A stretch of DNA of 11,889 nt, taken from the NCBI GenBank assembly GCA_036375275.1, contig DASUSF010000280.1, positions 1 through 11,889 on the forward strand, in the 5' to 3' direction. The DNA comes from DASUSF01 sp036375275. Lineage in GTDB: Bacteria; Pseudomonadota; Alphaproteobacteria; Geminicoccales; Geminicoccaceae. The position numbers and the translations under genes are program-made. Shown one piece after another: positions 1 through 6,882 of this stretch (position 1 is its first letter; each line of letters starts with the position of its first letter). Under the pieces are notes generated by a model. The model ran no database searches. It had not been told where the DNA came from and worked only from the letters and a program-made list of their open reading frames with translations.

Positions 1-723
1 ATGCTGCTCACCCATCGCATGCTCGGCACCTACCGCACCAAGGTAGACGTCTACATCGCGCTCAACGAGTTCATGCGGCAGAAGCACATCGCGGGCGGCA
101 TCCCGGCCGAGCGGATCGCGATCAAGCCGAACTTCATCCCGAGGGACCCCGGCATCGGGGACGGCAGCGGCGGCTACACCCTGTTCGTCGCCCGGCTGAC
201 CGAGGAGAAGGGGGTCGATGTCCTGCTCGCGGCGTGGGAGCGGCTGGGCGGGCGGATCCCGCTCCGGATCATGGGCGACGGCCCGATGAGCGACGTCGTC
301 GCCAGGGCTGCGGAGCGGCTGCCGGGCGTGACCTACCTCGGCCGCCAGCCGATCGACGAGTTCTACCGGTCGCTCGGCGAGGCGAGCTTCTTCATCTTCA
401 CCTCGACCTGGTACGAGGGCTTCCCGCGCACGATCATCGAGAGCTACGCCCGGGGCGTGCCGATCGTCGCCTCCGCGATCGGCCCGATCGCGGAGGTCGT
501 GGTCAACGGCGAGACCGGCCTGCACTTCCGGACCGGCGATGCCGCCGACCTCGTCGACAAGGTGACCTGGCTCGCCGAGCATCCGGAGACGCTGCGCTCC
601 ATGCGCGCGGCGGCGCGGCGCGAGTTCGAGACCAAGTTCACCGCCGAGGCCAACCGGGAGCAGATCATCCGCCTGTACGAGCGGGCGATCGCGGAGCGGC
701 GGGCGCGGGCCGGCGGCGGGTGA
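1..723 (+). CDS. Glycosyltransferase family 4, C-terminal part (5' end outside window)
   Basis: Retaining GT-B glycosyltransferase that would transfer a sugar from a nucleotide-sugar donor, probably in assembly of a surface or secreted glycan. Visible from residue 1: the linker between the two Rossmann domains, then the donor-binding C-terminal domain. In it are the FVARLTEEKG strand-loop (residues 62-71, with the Arg and Lys that usually contact the donor phosphates), the MGDGP loop (91-95), and the EX7E motif E139-GFPRTII-E147 followed by ARGVPIVAS. GT4 proteins are normally about 370-410 residues. Only 240 are present and the acceptor-binding N-terminal domain is missing, so the gene almost certainly begins upstream and the ATG at base 1 is internal. 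Its TGA overlaps the GTG of the next gene (GTGA), implying coupled translation. The specific sugar cannot be inferred. Confidence 0.9.
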   Translation: MLLTHRMLGTYRTKVDVYIALNEFMRQKHIAGGIPAERIAIKPNFIPRDPGIGDGSGGYTLFVARLTEEKGVDVLLAAWERLGGRIPLRIMGDGPMSDVVARAAERLPGVTYLGRQPIDEFYRSLGEASFFIFTSTWYEGFPRTIIESYARGVPIVASAIGPIAEVVVNGETGLHFRTGDAADLVDKVTWLAEHPETLRSMRAAARREFETKFTAEANREQIIRLYERAIAERRARAGGG

Positions 724-1466
724 GCGCCGCCGACGAGGACGCGATCGACCTGTTCGCGTCCCTCCCGCGCCAGGGGCCCGGCTCGGCGGCCGCGACCGGC
801 GAGGCCCTGGCGCGCCTCGGGCCGCTGCCGGACGCGCCGCGGACGGTCGACCTCGGCTGCGGCTCGGGGGCTGCGACGCTGGTGCTGGCGGAGCGCCTCG
901 GCAGCCGGATCGTGGCGGTCGACCGCGAGCCCCGGCTGCTACGGACGCTCGGGGCGGCGGCCGCGGCGCGCGGCCTCGCGCACCTGATCGAGCCCCTGGA
1001 GCAGGACTTCGCGAGCCTCCGCCTCGCGCCCGGCAGCTTCGACCTGCTCTGGTCGGAGGGTGCGATCTACACGCTCGGCCTGGAAGCGGGGCTCGGTCGC
1101 TGGCGGGTCCTGCTGGCGCCGGGCGGCAAGGCCGCGGTCAGCGACCTCGCGTTCCTCGACGACCACCCGCCGCCCGAGGTCGCCGCGTTCTGGCGCGCGG
1201 CCTACCCGAGCGTCGCCGGGCTCGACGAGAACGCCCGGCGGATCGCCCGCGCCGGCTTCGCCGTGCTCGACCGGTTCGTGCTGCCGGAGGCGGCGTGGTG
1301 GCGCGAGTTCTACGTCCCGCTGCTCGAGCGCTGCGCCGCGCTGGAAGCCGGCGCGGGCCCGGCCCTCTCGGAGCTGATCGCCGGCCAGCGGCGGGAGATC
1401 GAGCTGTTCCGCCGCCATCACGCGCGCTACGGCTACGTGTTCTGGCTGCTCCAGCGCGGGGGGTGA
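720..1466 (+). CDS. Class I SAM-dependent methyltransferase
   Basis: A 248-residue Rossmann-fold methyltransferase of the methyltransferase-11/25 kind. Motif I reads VDLGCGSG (residues 43-50). The acidic residue ending strand 2, which binds the SAM ribose, is D68 in AVDRE. The post-motif FDLLWSEGAIYTLG segment resembles motif II, and LLAPGGKAAVSDL is the usual 'leader' strand before the last sheet segments. I chose the GTG at 720 because it overlaps the glycosyltransferase stop (GTGA) and gives a normal N-terminus. The same frame stays open back to about 234, but that stretch is the out-of-frame shadow of the glycosyltransferase. Coupling to a glycosyltransferase suggests methylation of a sugar or lipid intermediate, which is inference. 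A small-molecule methyltransferase of unrelated role is equally possible. Its stop lies 17 bp from the convergent rhomboid stop. Confidence 0.88.
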   Translation: MSAADEDAIDLFASLPRQGPGSAAATGEALARLGPLPDAPRTVDLGCGSGAATLVLAERLGSRIVAVDREPRLLRTLGAAAAARGLAHLIEPLEQDFASLRLAPGSFDLLWSEGAIYTLGLEAGLGRWRVLLAPGGKAAVSDLAFLDDHPPPEVAAFWRAAYPSVAGLDENARRIARAGFAVLDRFVLPEAAWWREFYVPLLERCAALEAGAGPALSELIAGQRREIELFRRHHARYGYVFWLLQRGG

Positions 1467-1483
1467 CGCGATACCCGCCTAGC

Positions 1484-2233
1484 CTAGCGTCGCTCCCACG
1501 GCCCCGGGCCGCCGCGCCGGGTCCAGGTCGGCGGGATGCGCGACCGGCCGGCGCGCTTGGCCTGGACCGCCTTCTGGTCGCGGAACAGCCAGATCAGCGC
1601 CATCCCCGCGACGAAGCCGCCGGCGTGGGCCCAGAACGCCACCCCGCCCTCCGCGGTATCGGCGAGCGCCCCCGAGATCAGCTGGAAGACGAACCAGAAC
1701 ACCAGGAGCCAGCCGGCCTTGAGCTGATGGATGAACAGCAGGCCGAACGGGATCAGGACGTAGACCCGGGCATGGGGAAACAGCATGAGGTAGGCGCCGA
1801 GGACGCCGCTGATCGCCCCGCTGGCGCCGATCATGGGGATCTCGGAGCCCGGGTCGGGCAGCGCCTGGGCGAGTGCCGCGGCGATCCCGCAGAGCAGGTA
1901 GAAGACGAGGAAGCGGCCGTGGCCGCACACGTCCTCGATGTTGTTCCCGAAGATCCAGAGGAAGAGCATGTTGCCGGCGAGATGCATGATCCCGCCGTGC
2001 AGGAACATCGAGCTGATCAGCGTGGCCGTGCTCGGGATGACGGCGATCTCGGGCGGCAGGCTCGCCTGGTCGAAGAACACCGCGGGGATGAAGCCGAAGC
2101 TGTAGACGGCGGCATGCCCGACGCGCGGCGGCAGCGAGACCTGCCAGAAGAAGACCAGGACGCAGGCGGCGATCAGCGCGACCGTCAGGTAGGGCGTGCG
2201 GACGGTCGGGTTGTCGTCGTAGAGCGGGATCAT
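1484..2233 (-). CDS. Rhomboid-family intramembrane serine protease
   Basis: A 249-residue polytopic inner-membrane protease that cleaves transmembrane helices of substrate proteins. All rhomboid hallmarks are visible: the first membrane segment at about residues 13-31, the HGGIMHLAGN motif (79-88; H84 and N88 are the oxyanion-hole positions), the catalytic serine in GASG (S138), and the catalytic histidine in HAGGF (H203), with helices between them. The N-terminus MIPLYDDNPT is the standard rhomboid opening, so I start at the ATG at 2233. An in-frame ATG 51 bases upstream would add an unconserved Arg/Pro-rich stretch. The C-terminal tail after about residue 218 is short, basic and Pro/Gly/Arg-rich, probably cytosolic. 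It converges on the methyltransferase and looks monocistronic. No strong ribosome binding site is seen. Its substrate is unknown. Confidence 0.93.
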   Translation of the reverse strand: MIPLYDDNPTVRTPYLTVALIAACVLVFFWQVSLPPRVGHAAVYSFGFIPAVFFDQASLPPEIAVIPSTATLISSMFLHGGIMHLAGNMLFLWIFGNNIEDVCGHGRFLVFYLLCGIAAALAQALPDPGSEIPMIGASGAISGVLGAYLMLFPHARVYVLIPFGLLFIHQLKAGWLLVFWFVFQLISGALADTAEGGVAFWAHAGGFVAGMALIWLFRDQKAVQAKRAGRSRIPPTWTRRGGPGPWERR

Positions 2234-2275
2234 CGGGTGGGGCGATCTCGGGCACGGGCGGGCGCTTGCGCGCAT

Positions 2276-2303
2276 CCCCACCATGTGGGGCCGGCGACCG
2301 GCC
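2276..2303 (-). terminator. Tandem short hairpins after the VOC pseudogene
   Basis: Two perfect 6-bp stems with 3-base loops, which share two G bases (2289-2290) and so cannot both form fully at once: CCCCAC-CAT-GTGGGG (2276-2290) and GGCCGG-CGA-CCGGCC (2289-2303). They begin five bases after the TAG that ends the VOC remnant read on the - strand. There is no T tract. This fits a leftover GC-rich transcription terminator, though the same bases lie in the leader region of the rhomboid gene. Confidence 0.4.
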
Positions 2304-2307
2304 GCGG

Positions 2308-2640
2308 CTACGTCCCGGCCCCGGCCGCCGTCACCGGCTCACCGAAGGACAGCAGGCAGCCGTCCGGGTCTCTCACGTGGAACTCGCGCATCCCGTGGGG
2401 CTGGTCGAAGGGTGCCGGAGGCGTCCCGCCGGCAGCGCCCCGGGCCTCGGCGCGAGGTCCGCGTGCAGTCGGTCGCGCCCGCGACGGAATTGGATCGAGA
2501 TGCTGGTCGCCGTCGCGCGCCTCCGGGTCGTCGGTCGCGATGGAATGGTGTGCGGCCTCGCCCTGGGCCGTCGCGATAGGGCGAGGATGCGCGCACGTCC
2601 CGGGGCGGGACGATGCCGACCGCGTCCTCGATGACCGGGG
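2308..2640 (-). pseudogene. Decayed VOC (glyoxalase/bleomycin-resistance-like) gene
   Basis: No intact frame runs through this gap, but pieces of one small VOC protein appear in the right order in shifting frames on the - strand. Near 2640-2567 a VOC-like N-terminus reads VIEDAVGIVPPRDVRASS then YRDG. Around 2562-2503 comes GEAAHHSIATDDPEARDGDQ. In another frame at about 2507-2427 comes SISIQFRR then DRLHADLAP and GALPAG. In a third frame from about 2427 comes PPAPFDQPHGMREFHVRDPD and then GCLLSFGEP, ending at TAG 2308-2310. The DQPxGxREFxxRDPDGxxLxF signature is typical of the VOC C-terminal beta strands. At least three frame changes in about 330 bases and no clear start codon argue for real decay, not one sequencing error. 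Identification of the C-terminal part is firm and of the N-terminal part tentative. Confidence 0.72.
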
Positions 2641-2667
2641 CGGGTACGTCCGGCCGCCGGTTCGCGG

Positions 2668-3861
2668 TCAGCCGACCTCCCGCCAGACCACGTCGGCGAT
2701 CCGATCCACCTCGTGTTCGTCCATCGCGCGGTGCATCGGCAGGCTGAGGATCCGGCGACTCTCCCGCGCGGTCACGGGCGCATCACCGCCCAGCTCGCGG
2801 AACGCCGGCTGCTCGAGCAGGCTCGGGTAATGCACCGTGCTGTCGACGTTGGCGTCGGCGAGCGCGGCGCGGAGCCGGTCTCGCTTGGCCGCGGCCACCC
2901 GGATCGGGAAGATGTACCAGGAGGTCTGATCGTTGGAGCGCGGCAGGAGCTGCACGGTCTCGAGCGGGGTCAGGCGCTCGTAGTAGCGCTCCGCGATCCG
3001 GGCGCGGTGGCCGACGATCTCGTCGAGCTCCTCGAATCCGGCGTAGGCGATCGCGGCGGCGACGTCGTCGATCTTGTACTTGTAGCCGATCCGATTGACC
3101 AGCTGGGGTGGGCTCACACCGGCGGCGATGGTCCGATTGAAGGTGTCCTTGGCGAGGCCGAGGAAGGCGAGCTGGTTGATCTCCTCGCGCCGGCTGCCGT
3201 CCCGGTAGAGCAGGAGCCCGCCGTTGCAGCTCGCGAGCTGCTTGGTCGGCGCGAAGCTGAAGGCGGCGAACTCGGCGTCGGCCGCGATGATCCGCCCGCC
3301 GTGGCGCGAGCCGAAGCCGTGCGCGGCGTCCTCGATCACGGTGATGCCGCGGCCCTCGACCAGCTCCCGGATCCCGCCGAAGTCGCGGGCCGGGCCGGCG
3401 TAATGCATCGGGATGACGGCGCGGGTGCGCGGGCTCAGCACCCGCTCGACCGTCGCCGCGCTGATCGTCATGGTCTCCGGGTCGACGTCCGCGAACACCG
3501 GCGTCGCGCCGCAGTAGGCCGCGACCACGGCGGTCGAGACGTAGGTGAACGCCGGCACCACGACCTCGTCCCCCGGCCTCACACCCGCGGCGAGGAGGGC
3601 GAGATGCATAGCGCCCGTGCAACTCGAGGTTGCTAAGACATTGGTCCGGCCGTCGTACAGCTCGTCGGCGACCGCGCGCTCCAGCGCCTGCGCCACCGGG
3701 CCGTAGCCCCACCAGCCCGAGCGCATCACCTCCTCGACGTAGGCGACGGCGTTGCGGTGCAGCGACGGCTTGGAGACCAGGGTTGGCTTGAGTGCCGGGC
3801 GCGACCAAGGCGCGCCCTGATCGGTCACCGGCGCCTCGATCCTCAATCCGACCACGCTCAC
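2668..3861 (-). CDS. DegT/DnrJ/EryC1/StrS-family PLP-dependent aminotransferase
   Basis: A 397-residue fold-type I enzyme of the sugar aminotransferase family, which moves an amino group from glutamate or glutamine onto a keto-sugar nucleotide for amino-sugar or glycan synthesis. Visible: the substrate-entry segment RSGWWGYGP (47-55), the phosphate-binding region TSSCTGAMHLAL (78-89), PAFTYVSTA (103-111), the cofactor aspartate in EDAAHGFGS (D178), and the Schiff-base lysine in FSFAPTKQL (K207). The C-terminal small domain contains VDSTVHYPSL, typical of the family. I start at GTG 3861 because AGGGGAG lies 8 bases upstream. An ATG 132 bases further up would add an unconserved leader. It stands alone, separated by long gaps, but the glycan genes at the window's left end suggest a related role. 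Its keto-sugar is unknown. Confidence 0.92.
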   Translation of the reverse strand: MSVVGLRIEAPVTDQGAPWSRPALKPTLVSKPSLHRNAVAYVEEVMRSGWWGYGPVAQALERAVADELYDGRTNVLATSSCTGAMHLALLAAGVRPGDEVVVPAFTYVSTAVVAAYCGATPVFADVDPETMTISAATVERVLSPRTRAVIPMHYAGPARDFGGIRELVEGRGITVIEDAAHGFGSRHGGRIIAADAEFAAFSFAPTKQLASCNGGLLLYRDGSRREEINQLAFLGLAKDTFNRTIAAGVSPPQLVNRIGYKYKIDDVAAAIAYAGFEELDEIVGHRARIAERYYERLTPLETVQLLPRSNDQTSWYIFPIRVAAAKRDRLRAALADANVDSTVHYPSLLEQPAFRELGGDAPVTARESRRILSLPMHRAMDEHEVDRIADVVWREVG

Positions 3862-3869
3862 AGCCCTGG

Positions 3870-3876
3870 CTCCCCT
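3870..3876 (-). promoter_or_regulatory. Ribosome binding site selecting the GTG start of the aminotransferase
   Basis: AGGGGAG on the - strand, 8 bases before the GTG at 3861. No comparable site precedes the upstream in-frame ATG, so this site decides the start. Confidence 0.6.
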
Positions 3877-4365
3877 GCGAAACAGAATGAATCCGTGCTT
3901 CTTTCCTGCAGCGTAGGGCTTCGGGCAGGGCGATGCCAGCCGCAATCGCAGCGCGAATTCGCTTTCCGACCCGGAGACTGGCACAGATGCCACAGGTGCG
4001 GCTCCGAGGCCCGCTCGCAGGCGGGACGCACGATCGGGACGGACATGATCGGGGTCATGGTGGGCGATCGCCTGCTGGCCGAGGGCAACCCGAAGTGAGA
4101 GACGTCGACGGTGTCGGCGGCGACGCCGACGGCCGGAAGTCTGCCGGCCGCGCCTCTAGAACCCGTTAACAGCAGATCATGGCTCGTCTCAAGGGGGATC
4201 CGGTTACGGATCAAAGGGTGGAGGCCAGGCTCGTCGTGCGCGGCACGACGAGCCCATGTCCCGGATCTCGATCCCGCCGTGGGCGCGACCCCGGCGCCCA
4301 GAGTGGGGACGCCCGCAACCGGATCGTCGCGCCCGACCAGGATCTCCGATTCGGCGGCCCCCTGG
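3877..4365. other. Gap of about 490 bp with no recognisable gene
   Basis: Short open frames exist on both strands (for example 3858-4214 on - and 3933-4169 on +) but none has family motifs, a good ribosome binding site or sensible composition. The gap holds a 10-bp palindrome GCGAATTCGC (3953-3962) and several hairpins: GTCGGCG/CGCCGAC (4114-4131, 4-base loop), GGCCGG/CCGGCC (4131-4149), GATCCG/CGGATC (4197-4212) and the strong 4228-4254 one. It must contain the aminotransferase promoter, but I cannot place -35/-10 boxes with confidence. Confidence 0.5.
4228..4254. terminator. Perfect 12-bp hairpin with 3-base loop
   Basis: GGCTCGTCGTGC, loop GCG, then GCACGACGAGCC: twelve consecutive complementary pairs. 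It sits about 110 bases past the stop of the four-gene operon (read leftwards) and upstream of the aminotransferase. No T run follows on either strand. It may be a T-less terminator or an RNA 3'-end stabiliser for the operon, or a protein-binding dyad. Confidence 0.45.
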
Positions 4366-5415
4366 TCAGGGGCGCGCGTGGGGCCGCTCCATCAGGAGGA
4401 GCGCGTGGCCGTCGGGGTCCCGGGCCAGCAGGCCCTCGGCGAAGCCGAGGCCGCCGTCCGGCAGCTTCGTCGGGCCCTGCGAGACGATGGCCGTCCGTCC
4501 GGCGCGTAGCAACCGCTCCGCCTGATCGGCCTCGTGGACGTCGAGGTTGACCTGCCAGTGCCAGAGGTCGCTCGCGCGGGTATCGGGCGGGAACGGGCGG
4601 CCGTCGGCGGGCGCCAGGTATTCGAGCAGCTCCACGCCCGGGCCGTCGGGCGCCCGGAGCGCGGTGATCCTGAGCCGCGCGCCGAAGACGTTGTTGAGCC
4701 GCTCCTGCTCGATGCCGTAGTTCACGCTCCGGCCCTGGACCTCAAGGCCCAGCAGGTCCCGGTAGAAGCCGAGGCTGGTCTCGGTATCCTCGACCACGAT
4801 CGCGGTGTGGTCGATGCCGAGGAACAGGCGCTCGCTCGGCTCGTGCCATCTGGGGTCGCCCTTGCCCTCGGGGAACGCGAGGATCTCGAGCGGATTGCCG
4901 TCCGGGTCCTTGAAGTAGAAGGCCTCGATGCCGCCCGCGTTCGGGTTCCAGTCGGGCAGCCGCTGCGGCGCCGGCGAGGCGTAGGTGACGTCGTGCCGGC
5001 GGAGCCAGGCGAAGGCGCGCTCCATGTCGCTGACGATGATGGCGACGTGCTGGAACCAGAGATCGTTGCTGCGCGAGTCGACCGGGATCGGGCGGCCCTT
5101 CGGCGTCAGCACCTCCATGAGCTCGATCGCCTCGCTGCCGAGGCGCAGGCGCGCGACGCGCATCCTGAGGCCGAAGACGCCCATCAGGTGCTCGTACGGC
5201 TCGCCCCAGACCTCGACCTCGGACACCTTCTCGAAGGTCAGCACGCCCTCGTAGAAGGCGAGCGCGCGGTCCAGGTCGCTGACCGTGATGGTCACCGACT
5301 CGACGGCCTGCACGAAGCGGCTCGCGGGGGCGCCGCCCGCCACCAGACCCCGGAGCGGGACGGCGGTCGCGAGGAGCAGCGCGAACAGGGCGAGCGGGAG
5401 GAGGCGGCGGGTCAT
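4366..5415 (-). CDS. Exported protein with two tandem VOC (glyoxalase-like) domains
   Basis: 349 residues. The N-terminus (MTRRLLPL, then a run of Leu and Ala to about residue 20, then AGGAPA near 26-31) looks like a Sec signal peptide, with no lipobox cysteine, so a periplasmic protein is expected. Two full VOC domains follow. Domain 1 (about 38-180) has VESVTITVSDLDRALAFYEG, then FQHVAIIVSDMERAFAWL and FYFKDPDGNPLEILAF. Domain 2 (about 198-345) has GIDHTAIVVEDTETSLGFY, then HWQVNLDVHEADQAERLL and LLARDPDGHALLLME. VOC enzymes are metal-dependent lyases, isomerases, epimerases or ring-cleaving dioxygenases. Histidines stand at the usual first-strand position in most modules, but the first module has Thr there. 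Its ATG overlaps the GMC stop (ATGA), so it is the last cistron of the operon. The frame is open upstream, but that is a shadow of the GMC gene. Reaction unknown. Confidence 0.9.
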   Translation of the reverse strand: MTRRLLPLALFALLLATAVPLRGLVAGGAPASRFVQAVESVTITVSDLDRALAFYEGVLTFEKVSEVEVWGEPYEHLMGVFGLRMRVARLRLGSEAIELMEVLTPKGRPIPVDSRSNDLWFQHVAIIVSDMERAFAWLRRHDVTYASPAPQRLPDWNPNAGGIEAFYFKDPDGNPLEILAFPEGKGDPRWHEPSERLFLGIDHTAIVVEDTETSLGFYRDLLGLEVQGRSVNYGIEQERLNNVFGARLRITALRAPDGPGVELLEYLAPADGRPFPPDTRASDLWHWQVNLDVHEADQAERLLRAGRTAIVSQGPTKLPDGGLGFAEGLLARDPDGHALLLMERPHARP

Positions 5416-6854
5416 GGCCGGACCTCCCGCGCGAGGTGCTGGCCGAGGCGGAGGCCCCAGGCGTAGATCGTGAGCGCGGGGTTCACCCGGCTGGACCGCG
5501 GCAGGACGCTGCCATCGCCGACGTAGAGCCCTTGCATGCCGTGCACCCTGCCGTCCGGATCGACCACGCTCGTGCCGGGCTCGCGGCCGGTCACCATCGA
5601 GCCGAGCGCGTGCGCGCTGCCGGCGAGACCGAGATGGCGATCGATCCCCGCCAGCCCGGCGTGGCGGAGACGCTTGGTGAAGTCCCGGATCGCCTGGCCG
5701 TGCTCGGCCTGCGCCGGCGGCAGGCGCTCCAGGCTGTAGTCCACCATGGGCACGCCACCGCCGCCGCCGGAGACGATCCGGTTGCCCGGGTGCGAGCCGT
5801 CCTCGGTCGTGACGAAGAAGCCGAGCGCCCGGGCACCGATCGCCTCGGTGACGAACTTCGGCACCGCGCCGGGCAGCTGCGTCCCGAGGATGTCGCCGTC
5901 CAGCCAGCCCAGGCACTGCACGGTGGTGTGCGGGAAGCGGTCATTGAAGAAGATCGCCGTCTTGCGCAGCACGTCGTGATGGCTGAACGGCGAGAACGCG
6001 ATGAGGGCGCTGTTCAGGTGCAGCTTGAAGTTGGCGCCGACCAGCGGGGCCGACGGCAGGCGCTCGCCGAGACCGGACGTGGCCAGGTGGTCCTGGAGGA
6101 TCCGGGGCGAGGTCATGGCGCCGGCGGCGAGCACGACGGTCTTCGACCGGTGGTAGCTGCCGTCCCGGCAGACCACGCCCTCCATCGCCTCCGGCCCGCC
6201 GGGCGCGTGCAGCAGCGCGATCACCTCCTTCCTGGTCAGCAGGGTGCAGTTCGGCAGGTCGAGGACGGGTCCGATCAGGTTGCGCTCCGCGTCCGCCTTG
6301 TAGCCGCAGACCGAGGCGTAGCCATCGAAGTGCTTGGCCTCGCGCTCGTCGTTCAGGATCTCGCGCCTGAGCCCGAGCGGCAGGGCCTCCGGGCGCCACC
6401 CGGAGCCGTTCCGGGTGATCCGGTCGACCAGCGCCTGCAACTCCGGCTCGTTGTCGAACCGGTGGACCTGCAGCAGGCGCTCGGCCTCGTCGTAATAGGG
6501 CTCGATCTCGCTCCGGCCAAAGGGCCAGCCGAGGCACTGATGATCCGGGTCGGCCTCGAACTCGTGCGCCCCGAAGCGGAGCAGCGCGGCGCCGTACCAT
6601 TTGGTCTTGCCGCCGACGTTGTAGTACTCCTCCGGCACCAGGTGGCCGCCGCGACCGTCGCGCCAGGGCTCCTTGTTCTTGAACTTGCCCTCCTTGAACA
6701 CCTGCCTGGTGTCGAGCGTGCTGCCGTCGGTCGGCAGGTGACCGCCCTTCTCCAGCACCAGCACCTGCCGGCCGGCGCGGGCGAGCTCGTAGGCGACGGC
6801 GGCGCCGCCGGCCCCGGAGCCGACCACGATCACGTCATGGATCTGGTTGGACAT
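5412..6854 (-). CDS. GMC-family FAD-dependent oxidoreductase
   Basis: 480 residues; oxidises an alcohol, sugar or polyol using FAD. The N-terminal dinucleotide fold reads VIVVGSGAGGAAVAYELA (GxGxxG at 12-17) with the acidic strand end in VLEKGG. The middle carries NVGGKTKWYG and the WPFGRSEIEPYYDEAE segment of the GMC N-domain, then VVLAAGAMTSPRILQ (second GMC signature region). The C-terminal catalytic pair is visible as H415 in SAHALGSMVTG and N458 in SSRVNPALTIYA, with GLYVGDGSVLP between them. No signal peptide or Tat motif is seen, so it is probably cytoplasmic, unlike the exported VOC partner. I start at ATG 6854, which places the FAD fold at residue 8. The alternative ATG at 6932 would overlap the aquaporin gene. 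It lies 28 bp after the aquaporin stop. Upstream Shine-Dalgarno is weak (GAAAG). Substrate unknown. Confidence 0.93.
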   Translation of the reverse strand: MSNQIHDVIVVGSGAGGAAVAYELARAGRQVLVLEKGGHLPTDGSTLDTRQVFKEGKFKNKEPWRDGRGGHLVPEEYYNVGGKTKWYGAALLRFGAHEFEADPDHQCLGWPFGRSEIEPYYDEAERLLQVHRFDNEPELQALVDRITRNGSGWRPEALPLGLRREILNDEREAKHFDGYASVCGYKADAERNLIGPVLDLPNCTLLTRKEVIALLHAPGGPEAMEGVVCRDGSYHRSKTVVLAAGAMTSPRILQDHLATSGLGERLPSAPLVGANFKLHLNSALIAFSPFSHHDVLRKTAIFFNDRFPHTTVQCLGWLDGDILGTQLPGAVPKFVTEAIGARALGFFVTTEDGSHPGNRIVSGGGGGVPMVDYSLERLPPAQAEHGQAIRDFTKRLRHAGLAGIDRHLGLAGSAHALGSMVTGREPGTSVVDPDGRVHGMQGLYVGDGSVLPRSSRVNPALTIYAWGLRLGQHLAREVRP

Positions 6855-6882
6855 CGTCTTGGCTTTCGTTCGGCCGCGGCGG

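Noticed and set aside
234..719. Open frame extending the methyltransferase upstream for 162 codons
   Set aside because: It is the +2 shadow of the glycosyltransferase, Arg/Pro/Asp-rich with no motifs. The coupled GTG at 720 gives a normal methyltransferase length.
1295..2830. 511-codon open frame on the + strand
   Set aside because: Runs across the methyltransferase end, the antisense of the rhomboid and the VOC remnant. Composition is that of a shadow frame and it cuts across three better-supported features.
3858..4214. 118-codon open frame on the - strand in the gap upstream of the aminotransferase
   Set aside because: No family resemblance, no ribosome binding site, and it overlaps the aminotransferase leader. 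Kept only as part of an unexplained gap.
5416..5916. N-terminal extension of the double-VOC protein by 167 codons
   Set aside because: This is the out-of-frame shadow of the GMC C-terminus. The ATG at 5415 overlaps the GMC stop and starts a convincing signal peptide.
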